DNA of 37,343 nucleotides from Alcaligenaceae bacterium (lineage in GTDB: Bacteria; Pseudomonadota; Gammaproteobacteria; Burkholderiales; Burkholderiaceae_B), in the NCBI GenBank assembly GCA_947378965.1, contig CANCMG010000038.1:1-37343 (forward strand), written 5' to 3'. Under the pieces are notes generated by a model, which ran no database searches, was not told where the DNA came from, and was given only the letters and a program-made list of their open reading frames with translations. A program made the translations under genes and the position numbers. Positions 6,507 to 13,373 of this stretch are shown here, piece by piece (the stretch's first letter is position 1; every line of letters begins with the position of its first letter).

Positions 6507-7745
6507 TTATTTTGAGGCTGCATTGGGGGCCGCAGCTCCGGGGGGAGGTGCGCCGGCAGCGGGGGCGGGAGCGCCAGCGGCAGGTGCAGGGGCACCACCA
6601 GCGGGTACGCCGCCAGCAGGGGCAGTAACCGCAGCTCCGCCACCAGCGGGTGCAGCAACAGCGGCTCCGCCACCAGCGGGTGCACCACCAGCAGATGCAG
6701 GTGCAGGTGCAGGTGCAGGTGCAGCAGCAGCAGGCCCAGCAGGTTTAAGACCGCCACTCGGACCAGCTGCCCCTGCCGGAGCCGCTGACGGAAGCGAGAC
6801 TGGAGTGACTGAATCCCCACCTAGAATTAGCGGCAACCCATTTGGTGATGACCCAAAAATGACAACTTTTGAGTTGGCAGACTCAGCTAATTTAAGTGTT
6901 GCTTCAATACCGCGGATTTTCAAATAATTATCCGTCAAGCCTGAGTTCACAATGTCTTGGTATTTTTTAATACCGCCCGCCTCAACCTCTTTACGCTCAG
7001 CCTCGAGACGTGCAGCCTGCACTTTAAACACGCCCGCCTCAGCGATCTGCGACTCTGCAATTTTGCTACGAATCGCAGCCTGTATTTCTGCTGGAAACTC
7101 TATCGATTCAAGCTGCACTGCTGTGATACGCAATAATCTGACATAGTCAAGACCAGGAGGCCCGAGCTTGTCTAGAATCACTTGATCAGACATAATCGCG
7201 ATTTCGCTCACGGCTTTTTCAAGCTGCTTCGTAAACGCCTCTTGCGAAGTCAATTCGGCAAACATCACTCGCGTCTTTCCGGTGACCTCTGGCAAAATCA
7301 CTTTCGTCACATAGTCAGGCCCGACAAATTTATGCAGCATCGGCAACCCGTACTTATTCACCTGAAATTGAAAAGACACCTTGATATCTGACCTCAGTTG
7401 ATCCTTGGTCAACACTTCCATTTCAATTTTCTTCATCTGCACTCGAGCGTCATACTGAGTGACCGTATTTAAGGGGAATACGATATTGACGCCCTCTCCC
7501 AAGATCTGGTCCATCGAAATACCGCCGAACAAGGGGCGATAAATCACACCAACAAAGCCAGCCGGAATGAGGATCACGACGCGTTGCCACAACACGACCA
7601 CGGCGATGGACGCGAGAATGACTGAAAAGGTTAGCCCAATATAATTGCGCGCAAACCAACCACTGATGGCAGAAACCAACCAAGTCAGCGGATAAAAGAT
7701 AAAATTCAATACCCGCTTACATATAGCTAGAAATCGACTTAGCAT
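6507..7745 (-). CDS. SPFH/Band 7 (prohibitin-like) membrane protein with low-complexity tail
   Basis: This is a 412-residue scaffold-type membrane protein. Residues about 14-55 hold two hydrophobic segments. A prohibitin-type SPFH domain follows, including IPAGFVGVIYRPLFGG, a VSFQFQV strand, LDYVRLLRITAVQLESIEFP and an Ala/Glu-rich coiled-coil region, then GGIKKYQDIVNSGLTDNYLK near residue 275. From about residue 310 the protein is almost only Ala, Pro and Gly. SPFH proteins form large oligomeric rings or cages at membranes and organise or regulate partner complexes. The gene follows the ABC exporter by 9 bp, so a functional link to that exporter is likely. The tail is unusual for the family and is encoded by repeated GC-rich DNA. 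The domain call is secure; the partner is inferred. Confidence 0.88.
   Translation of the reverse strand: MLSRFLAICKRVLNFIFYPLTWLVSAISGWFARNYIGLTFSVILASIAVVVLWQRVVILIPAGFVGVIYRPLFGGISMDQILGEGVNIVFPLNTVTQYDARVQMKKIEMEVLTKDQLRSDIKVSFQFQVNKYGLPMLHKFVGPDYVTKVILPEVTGKTRVMFAELTSQEAFTKQLEKAVSEIAIMSDQVILDKLGPPGLDYVRLLRITAVQLESIEFPAEIQAAIRSKIAESQIAEAGVFKVQAARLEAERKEVEAGGIKKYQDIVNSGLTDNYLKIRGIEATLKLAESANSKVVIFGSSPNGLPLILGGDSVTPVSLPSAAPAGAAGPSGGLKPAGPAAAAPAPAPAPASAGGAPAGGGAAVAAPAGGGAAVTAPAGGVPAGGAPAPAAGAPAPAAGAPPPGAAAPNAASK
6601..6720. repeat. 30-bp and 6-bp repeats inside the SPFH gene tail
   Basis: Blocks 6601-6630, 6631-6660 and 6661-6690 are successive copies of a 30-bp unit; the last two share the core CTCCGCCACCAGCGGGTGCA. 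From about 6697 to 6720 the unit shrinks to four copies of a GGTGCA-type hexamer. All period lengths are multiples of 3, so copy-number change would lengthen or shorten the Ala/Pro/Gly tail without a frameshift. Confidence 0.75.
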
Positions 7746-7754
7746 AATTTAATC

Positions 7755-9392
7755 TTAATGTTTTGCGTGAAGAGACTGACCGTTTTCCATGTAAATGACA
7801 TGATCTGCTAACTCGTAGTACTGGTCATCATGTGTAATCGCAATCACCGTCTTACCCAGCTCTCGCAACTTTGGAATAATTCGCTCATAAAACTCTTGTC
7901 TAAATTCTGGGTCCTGGTCTGCAGCCCATTCATCCAAAACAATGATTTGCTTCTTCTCAAGCAATGCGACCAGCAAAGCCAAACGCTTTCGCTGCCCCGT
8001 CGAAAAATTAAGGTCAGAGAAAATGCCATCATCAATGGCAACCTTGTTTTCCATTTGAAACAGAGTCAGCAGATCGTTGAGCTCTGCCTCATCAGTGACC
8101 GGTACGCCATACAATTTCTTAAACAAATAAAAGTCGCTAAATACCACCGCAAACAGATCTCGATAGGCTGCATTGCTTGGCTCAGCAATCGGTTGTCCAT
8201 TCACGAGCAACCTGCCAGACTTTGACTGATACAGCCCGAGCAATACACGCATCAAGGTCGTTTTACCAGAGCCGTTGTTACCTCGAATAAAATACACTTT
8301 ACCGATCTCAAACTCGTAACTGATCGGGCCAAGTGAAAATGATCGCGCGCCTCCATCCCCGCTGTGTACGTAGGTAATCTCTTCAAGGGCCAGCGTCTTA
8401 ATCTCTGAAAACTCAGTCAGCCCAGGCGCTGTTCGCTCAGTGCTTTCATACGAAAGTTTATCGCTCAGTTCTCGTAAATTACGAGCAGCCGCGTTTGCCA
8501 TCGTCATATTCGGCACCACAACAATTGCCGAAGATACTGAACTAGCTAAAAACAAGGCAGTCGTTGTCACTGTCAGCACATCCGACGAAAACTCAGGCGA
8601 GAAAATCGGCACGACAAAAATGATTAAACCAACCACCAGATACATTAGCATCTGTAAATAGGTGAAAAACTGTACAACATCTTGAACCAATTTTGTTTTT
8701 TCAGTTCTAACCACCCTCGCCTCGGCAATGAGATCGCGCGTCAATCCCAACGCTCGCTGCGAATTCATTTTCACTTCTTTATAACCACTTAAAAATGCTC
8801 CATACATCCCATTAACCTGCGCCTCTTTCACCGACAACACTCGAACACCACCGACCAACTTATTGAGTTCGATGACCCCAACAAAAGACACAATGGCAAT
8901 TGCGACTGACAGGATTAAACAGGCCGTCAACGATATTGTGGCCATGTAAAGCATCAGAAAGCACACTGTTAGCAAAGACTGAAACAGAGACAGTACCGAA
9001 TTGACTTGCTGAGATACTAACTCGGTGTCCCTGTTCAAGACTTCGAGGATGTAATCACGACCTAATTTGTCTACCTTTAGCAAATTAGAGCGAAACACAT
9101 CATGCATGATGCGAATTTTGAAGCGATAGATAAACTGTTGAGCCTTTGCAACGTTCTCTTTGTTCGCACGCTGGGCAGCCATCAAAAAAACCACAAAGAT
9201 GACAGCATACGCAACGAACATGAGCGTCACGCTTTCATTTTTTGAAACACTGGCTGCAGCCTTGTTAATCACCGCGATCAACAAAGTATTAAGAGTCCCT
9301 ACCAAACCTGCCAACAGACACAATTGCCTCAGGTGCTGAGGATTTGAGTCTGTCAAAAAGTTAATAAGCTCAGATTTAACTGGATTGCGCAT
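7755..9392 (-). CDS. Cyclic-peptide/siderophore-type ABC exporter (SyrD/PvdE-like)
   Basis: This 545-residue half-transporter carries an N-terminal six-helix membrane domain (about residues 20-300) and a C-terminal ATPase. Walker A is RGNNGSGKTT near residue 371, the signature is the atypical FSTGQRKRLAL near 462, and Walker B with extension is IIVLDEWAADQDPEF near 481-496. The TGQRKRLAL signature and DEWAADQDPEFR string are the marks of the cyclic peptide transporter subfamily (PvdE, SyrD), whose length is also about 550. Such proteins move a non-ribosomal or lipopeptide precursor across the inner membrane as homodimers. No peptide synthetase is in the window; the nearest candidate cargo source is the divergent PKS. 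It lies 49 bp after the DUF697 gene and 9 bp before the SPFH gene. Confidence 0.92.
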   Translation of the reverse strand: MRNPVKSELINFLTDSNPQHLRQLCLLAGLVGTLNTLLIAVINKAAASVSKNESVTLMFVAYAVIFVVFLMAAQRANKENVAKAQQFIYRFKIRIMHDVFRSNLLKVDKLGRDYILEVLNRDTELVSQQVNSVLSLFQSLLTVCFLMLYMATISLTACLILSVAIAIVSFVGVIELNKLVGGVRVLSVKEAQVNGMYGAFLSGYKEVKMNSQRALGLTRDLIAEARVVRTEKTKLVQDVVQFFTYLQMLMYLVVGLIIFVVPIFSPEFSSDVLTVTTTALFLASSVSSAIVVVPNMTMANAAARNLRELSDKLSYESTERTAPGLTEFSEIKTLALEEITYVHSGDGGARSFSLGPISYEFEIGKVYFIRGNNGSGKTTLMRVLLGLYQSKSGRLLVNGQPIAEPSNAAYRDLFAVVFSDFYLFKKLYGVPVTDEAELNDLLTLFQMENKVAIDDGIFSDLNFSTGQRKRLALLVALLEKKQIIVLDEWAADQDPEFRQEFYERIIPKLRELGKTVIAITHDDQYYELADHVIYMENGQSLHAKH

Positions 9393-9441
9393 CGGGATAC
9401 TTGTTGATTTGAAAAATAGGGGCCACTCGCGGTACGTGACC

Positions 9442-10608
9442 TTAAGCCTGTGCCTGCACGGTCTTGCCTTTAAACTTCAATTTACGTTTTTCAATTTGTG
9501 CTGCCATGTATTGCCTGATTTTTTCTGGCTGGAAGTCGTGCATTCGTCCATCGGCCTCAAAGTGGCTGATGAAGGCTGCACCAATGGCTTGACTCGTCAC
9601 ATAGGATATCGAGGGTTCTACCGCAAACATAAACACTGGACCGATGCCGGGCGCGAAGCGCACCATTTGCTTCGCAAGCACGCCCGCTAGCGTTTGCGTC
9701 GCTGCGCCACCTGCAACACCAGACGCTATCGCCACTGCGGCCTTGTGTTCGAAGTCGACCTGATACAGTTTACATAGGTCATAAATCATCTTTACCTGTA
9801 CGCCAGAGATTGCCGCCAAATCCACGAAGGGTGCCGGTATGAAGCTGACTGCGACTGACCATTTCGACCAACGCGCAACAATCTTTTGCGCCGACAGTTT
9901 TGTTCGGGTGGCCTCTGCCTTCAAAGACACGCGCGCTCGGCTCAATTCGTTTTGAAAAATATCTTCAGCAGTTAAATACGGACCAGATAACGCAAGCCCG
10001 CCAGTCGGCTGGCTCAGCACCCCTGGTTGCTCGAGCACCTTAACCGGGGTACACGGATGACTAATAATTTCTTCTTTGCGATTTGGGGTCAACACTGAAG
10101 ACCGAGCAATTTCTGCTGCCATCAACTGTTCTGCCGTCTGAGTGCCGGCATGATTGGCCCCCTTCACATCATTGAGTGGCTGGGTCATTACCGCAGCTTT
10201 CAGGTCCAACGGATTGGCACGAGTCGTTTTCGCGACTTGGGGTTGAGTTTGGGGTTGAGTTTGAACTTGAGCTTGAGCGTTATGAGCCGAGTCGCTCGCA
10301 GCAATCTCTTCTTTAGAAACCGGAGCGGTAGGACCTGCCTTGGTCGCCATCACTTCGTTAGCGGCAACAATATTTTTTTTGCGCGGCCGCGCGGCCTTAT
10401 CAACTTTTGCAGTCGTATCAACTTTTGCAGTCTTCTCAACTTTTGCAGTCTTCTCAACCTTCGCGGTTGTATCAACTTTTGCAGTCTTCTCAAACTTCGC
10501 GGTTGTATCAACTTTTGCAGCCTTCTTTACCTTTACAGCCGGCTTAGCGCGAGTCGAGATTTCGTCTAGCGGATTCTTTAGGATTGTTTTGCGTGATTGC
10601 GTGACCAT
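9442..10608 (-). CDS. DUF697-domain membrane protein with Lys-rich repeat
   Basis: This 388-residue protein has two parts. Residues 26-73 are eight consecutive hexapeptides of the type KVDTTA, KVEKTA or KFEKTA, then the basic stretch RPRKK, giving a highly basic, histone-H1-like tail. A disordered Gln/Thr/Pro-rich linker follows. Residues about 235-370 match DUF697 (YcjF-type): WSVAVSFIPAPFVDLAAISGVQ, then MIYDLCKLYQVDF, a Gly/Ala-rich hydrophobic hairpin and FISHFEADG. DUF697 proteins are membrane-associated and often linked to GTPases or stress responses; their function is unclear. The short motif NPLD occurs twice (residues about 12 and 140). The ATG is 3 bp after the parA stop, with AAGG overlapping that stop, so the two are probably translationally coupled. 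Confidence 0.85.
   Translation of the reverse strand: MVTQSRKTILKNPLDEISTRAKPAVKVKKAAKVDTTAKFEKTAKVDTTAKVEKTAKVEKTAKVDTTAKVDKAARPRKKNIVAANEVMATKAGPTAPVSKEEIAASDSAHNAQAQVQTQPQTQPQVAKTTRANPLDLKAAVMTQPLNDVKGANHAGTQTAEQLMAAEIARSSVLTPNRKEEIISHPCTPVKVLEQPGVLSQPTGGLALSGPYLTAEDIFQNELSRARVSLKAEATRTKLSAQKIVARWSKWSVAVSFIPAPFVDLAAISGVQVKMIYDLCKLYQVDFEHKAAVAIASGVAGGAATQTLAGVLAKQMVRFAPGIGPVFMFAVEPSISYVTSQAIGAAFISHFEADGRMHDFQPEKIRQYMAAQIEKRKLKFKGKTVQAQA
10390..10533 (-). repeat. 18-bp tandem repeat encoding eight hexapeptides
   Basis: Eight in-frame copies of an 18-bp unit encode K-(V/F)-(D/E/K)-(T/K)-(T/A)-A hexapeptides. On the plus strand the repeated strings are CAACTTTTGCAGTC-like. Units fall into two types, DTTA and EKTA, in a mixed order, suggesting expansion by duplication of pairs as well as single units. 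Confidence 0.88.
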
Positions 10609-10611
10609 GAT

Positions 10612-11376
10612 TTACCTTGATTGATGTGCGATCACTTCGCGTGCGAGCGCACGAAAATCTTCTGCAACAATTGAGTTCGGCTGATACTGCAATATGCTTT
10701 TTCGGAACGAAGGTGCTTCTGCCAGTCGAATGTTTTCTCGAATACGCGCAACTAAAACTTTCTCACCAAATCTTTCAATCAATGCCTCGATAATGTCTTT
10801 CGAATGACGAGTGCGTTGATCAACCCGACACGGCAACAACCCTAGCAACGATAACTGAGGATTTAACACCTCCTTCACGTCATCAAACGTCTGCATCAAC
10901 TGCGCGACGCCCGACAGCGTCATCACATGCGTTGTCACAGGGATTAACACTTGCTGAGCCGCGCACAATGCATTCAAGGTCATTAAACCCAGTGTGGGTG
11001 GCGTGTCAATCAACACATAGTCAAACGCCAAGCTCTCAAGCGAGGCCAAGCGCCGTTTCAATCGCGTTTCAACCGCCAGTTCGCCTGCCAAAGACTTTTC
11101 GATGCTGGCTAAACTTCGGCTACCAGCCAACAGGCTTAGCCCTTCTGTGTTGGTATCGACTAACAGGCCAGCGGCCGCAACCTTAGTAGTAAAAAGTTCA
11201 AACACCCCACGCTCGTCGTTATCTGCACCGAGCCACTGACTCGCATTTGCCTGAGGATCAAGATCGATCAGAAGAACCTTTTGTTTAAGTTCTGCTAGCG
11301 CCGCCGCCAGATTAACGGTGGTCGTTGTCTTAGCACAACCTCCCTTTTGATTGGCAACCGCAATTGTGATGGTCAT
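10612..11376 (-). CDS. Orphan ParA/MinD-family ATPase
   Basis: This 254-residue ATPase has the deviant Walker A motif KGGCAKTTT (Lys11 and Lys16), the Walker A' region LLIDLDPQANASQWLG, Walker B YVLIDTPPTLG and the ParA-typical PVTTHVMTLSGVAQLM segment. There is no N-terminal DNA-binding extension. ParA proteins make dynamic gradients on nucleoid DNA or membrane to position plasmids, chromosomes or large protein assemblies. No parB and no obvious centromere repeats are beside it, and the neighbours encode envelope proteins. A role in positioning or assembling a membrane complex is therefore more likely than DNA segregation. It starts 6 bp after the binding-protein gene and precedes the DUF697 gene by 3 bp. 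Confidence 0.92.
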   Translation of the reverse strand: MTITIAVANQKGGCAKTTTTVNLAAALAELKQKVLLIDLDPQANASQWLGADNDERGVFELFTTKVAAAGLLVDTNTEGLSLLAGSRSLASIEKSLAGELAVETRLKRRLASLESLAFDYVLIDTPPTLGLMTLNALCAAQQVLIPVTTHVMTLSGVAQLMQTFDDVKEVLNPQLSLLGLLPCRVDQRTRHSKDIIEALIERFGEKVLVARIRENIRLAEAPSFRKSILQYQPNSIVAEDFRALAREVIAHQSR

Positions 11377-11382
11377 GGTTGT

Positions 11383-12174
11383 TTATTTAGGCCTCGTCAA
11401 GCTCTCATTAAAGACCTCGCGGTACTTACTCAGCAACGCAGGGTAGCGACGCGCACTATGGGCTGCACTTAGTTGGTCTGCAAACTTTTCTCGCACTAGG
11501 TTCCCGCACTTTGATCTTTTAGAGAACGCCAGAAACCCCTCAGATTGCGTCGGATAGGTGTTCAAGATTTGCAGCGTCGAGCCAAGATTTCGAATCATCA
11601 TCTGCTCGTAGACCGCATTTTCATAGCCCAAAATATAATCTACCTTTTTATCGATTAACAGATCAATCACTTTGTCGATGCTAGGTGCCTTAATCAGCTT
11701 TAAATTCTTTTGCACAAACTGCCCAAAAAAACCATCACCATAGGTCTCACCAGCGCCAGCTGCTCCAGACAGTTTCGTCAGTTCATCTAGCTTATTCAGT
11801 GGGAAGGCATCGCCACGCCTGACCACGACGTAGAGAAATTGGCTAGACATGGCTGGGCGTACGTACTCAAGGTACCGCTCGCGCTCTTCAGACCAATTGG
11901 CTGAAAATACCACATCAACCTCGCCGCGATACACTGCCGCCAAGGCTTCGCGCCATGTTGGGTATGGGCGAACCTCAATGTTTGTAACGCCCGCTGCGCG
12001 AGCTATGTTAGAGGAGAACTCAACCGCAGCGCCTATCAGCTTGCCCTCGCTTATCCAAGAAGAGGGAGCTGCAGCCGGGGGCCCAGTCATCGTGAGGGTT
12101 GAGCATACTTGCGCCATGCCCGACCCGCTTGTCAAGCATAGCAACAATGCTAAGAAGGGCCATAATTTTTTCAT
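11383..12174 (-). CDS. Periplasmic solute-binding protein, family 3 (SBP_bac_3)
   Basis: The protein has 263 residues from the ATG at 12174, with a signal peptide (KKLWPFLALLLCLTSGSGMAQ). The mature part is a bilobed extracellular solute-binding family 3 domain: SEGKLIGAAVEFSSNIAR, PYPTWREALAAVYRGEVDVVF, NWSEERERYLEYVRP and a YILGYENAVYEQMM segment. Family members bind amino acids or similar polar compounds. No permease or importer ATPase is nearby, so it may act as a sensor or as the receptor of this envelope cluster. A reading frame extends upstream to a TTG at 12207 across a hairpin, and a GTG at 12183 is possible; 12174 gives the most normal signal peptide. It is the first gene of the seven-gene unit. 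Confidence 0.85.
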   Translation of the reverse strand: MKKLWPFLALLLCLTSGSGMAQVCSTLTMTGPPAAAPSSWISEGKLIGAAVEFSSNIARAAGVTNIEVRPYPTWREALAAVYRGEVDVVFSANWSEERERYLEYVRPAMSSQFLYVVVRRGDAFPLNKLDELTKLSGAAGAGETYGDGFFGQFVQKNLKLIKAPSIDKVIDLLIDKKVDYILGYENAVYEQMMIRNLGSTLQILNTYPTQSEGFLAFSKRSKCGNLVREKFADQLSAAHSARRYPALLSKYREVFNESLTRPK

Positions 12175-12190
12175 TTTCTTCACAAATAAG

Positions 12191-12206
12191 TGCCTGCCTT
12201 CAGGCA
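12191..12206. other. Small hairpin in the leader of the envelope operon
   Basis: TGCCTG (12191-12196) and CAGGCA (12201-12206) form a perfect 6-bp stem with loop CCTT, 17 bp upstream of the chosen start of the binding-protein gene. It may shape the 5' end of the operon mRNA or be an operator. Confidence 0.4.
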
Positions 12207-12394
12207 ACCTGATTTTGCAACCACGGTCTACCGCAAAAGTATAGGTTTAAAGCGGCAAAAACCCTTGCAAAAAGCTGAACCAACTCTGTCAAAAGCTCGC
12301 ATTTGGCAAGCCCTCTGCAATGCGGATGGTGGTAAATCGTATAATCAGAGACTAAAACCAAATAAATGCACTCTTCACCTGTCGCCATGCAAAT
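12207..12394. promoter_or_regulatory. Divergent control region between the two clusters
   Basis: These 188 bp separate the minus-strand seven-gene unit from the plus-strand exported-protein gene. A perfect plus-strand -10 box, TATAAT, lies at 12340-12345, about 50 bp before the ATG at 12395; no good -35 sits at the usual distance. I see no clear minus-strand promoter. The shared region could co-regulate both directions. Confidence 0.4.
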
Positions 12395-13231
12395 ATGAAA
12401 TGTCTTTTTGCGCCCATCCTAGTGCTGACTAGCGTTTTGTGTTCGGTCGCTCTTGCGCAACCCGTGACAAACTCCACGCCCGCTGCGACCGTAGTTCCAT
12501 CAAATACACAACAGGCTGCCTCATCAACACAGCCGCAAGGTTCAAACTCGCAGAACAACTCCGCTTCGGTAGTCCAACCTGATAATTGGCAATGCATTTT
12601 ACACGCAGCATACTTCAATATTTGGCGGCTTGAAGTGATGATAACTACGCTTTCAACGTACCGCTTACAAAACTGCCCCGCGTCGCGTATGGATCGAGTC
12701 ACGAGCGCCTCTGTAGCCGCCCAATTAAGAACGGTTTCAAGCTTCTCTACCATTGTCAAGGGTGGTTCGCATCAGCAGGTAATGGACATCAATTTGACCC
12801 CAGTTTCATCCGAGTACTTCTGGGTGAGCGACCTTAAATTTGCTGTGGCAAGCTCGGCGCATGTCAGCCTCAAGCAATTATTCCAGACCACCAAACTCAA
12901 AAGCACAAAAAACTTGGCGGCGGCAAACTACATTCCATTTAAAATGCATGGAGACATGCATTTCATCTGGAATACTGGCACGCTAGCGCATCGGCTTGTT
13001 TCACCCAAAGGTGAAACGTACATCATGACTAGCTATACCCAAGAAGTGCAGCCTATTTTGACGCGCGACACCCTCTCAAACCTAGACACCATGCTTAGGC
13101 TTCCACCTGGCTGGAAGTTTGAAAATTATTTTCTAGACAGAAATATCGTAGTTCGTGCGGGCGTTGCCAACGACAACTCTGTAGAGATGATCTTTGACGA
13201 CTTGAATAACAACTATGTGCTGTACGAATAG
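12395..13231 (+). CDS. Exported protein of unknown function
   Basis: This 278-residue protein has a clear signal peptide ending ALAQ, then about 40 residues rich in Thr, Ser, Gln and Asn that look like a disordered spacer. The mature part includes a SVAAQLRTVSSFSTIVKGG segment, a HVSLKQLFQTTKL segment and a C-terminal part with GETYIMTSYTQ, LSNLDTMLRLPPGWKFENYFL and VEMIFDDLNNNYVLYE. The last stretch, an LP.GW motif followed by a D(D/E)L.N.Y end, reminds me of a secreted uncharacterised family, but I cannot name it. There is no strong ribosome binding site. It is divergent from the envelope cluster and 142 bp before the PKS, so it could belong to either. Confidence 0.7.
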   Translation: MKCLFAPILVLTSVLCSVALAQPVTNSTPAATVVPSNTQQAASSTQPQGSNSQNNSASVVQPDNWQCILHAAYFNIWRLEVMITTLSTYRLQNCPASRMDRVTSASVAAQLRTVSSFSTIVKGGSHQQVMDINLTPVSSEYFWVSDLKFAVASSAHVSLKQLFQTTKLKSTKNLAAANYIPFKMHGDMHFIWNTGTLAHRLVSPKGETYIMTSYTQEVQPILTRDTLSNLDTMLRLPPGWKFENYFLDRNIVVRAGVANDNSVEMIFDDLNNNYVLYE

Positions 13232-13373
13232 CAAGTCAAACGCAAACCGCCTGCAAGCTGTCTTTAGGGTCGACTGCCCTTGCCGCCCATGGAAAGTGAC
13301 GGTTTTTGTGAGGTTACGACACAGACGAAGGGTAAAATAGCAGGTACCACTTTTGACGCGCCGCGCCCACCCT
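13232..13373 (+). promoter_or_regulatory. Upstream region of the PKS gene
   Basis: TAAAAT at 13333-13338 is a possible -10 box; the best -35-like hexamer, TTGTGA at 13306-13311, is 21 bp away, so the match is weak. If used, transcription would begin near 13345, only about 8-29 bp before the candidate starts at 13353 (TTG) and 13374 (ATG). AGG at 13342-13344 could serve the TTG start; no Shine-Dalgarno sequence precedes the ATG. Confidence 0.3.

Noticed and set aside
6523-6927. 134-residue Ala/Gly/Pro-rich ORF on the plus strand
   Set aside because: It is antisense to the repetitive tail of the SPFH gene; repeat DNA lacks stops in several frames.
7755-9392. Pyoverdine (PvdE) pathway
   Set aside because: The exporter family matches, but no NRPS, chromophore or receptor genes of pyoverdine synthesis are present.
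10150-10624. Two plus-strand ORFs rich in Phe, Ser and Cys
   Set aside because: They are antisense readings of the 18-bp repeat and linker of the DUF697 gene.
10612-11376. Plasmid partition locus
   Set aside because: No ParB, no centromere-like repeats and no replication initiator are visible; the surroundings are chromosomal-type genes.
12191-12206. Transcription terminator
   Set aside because: The stem is only 6 bp and no T-run follows on either strand; kept only as a small hairpin.
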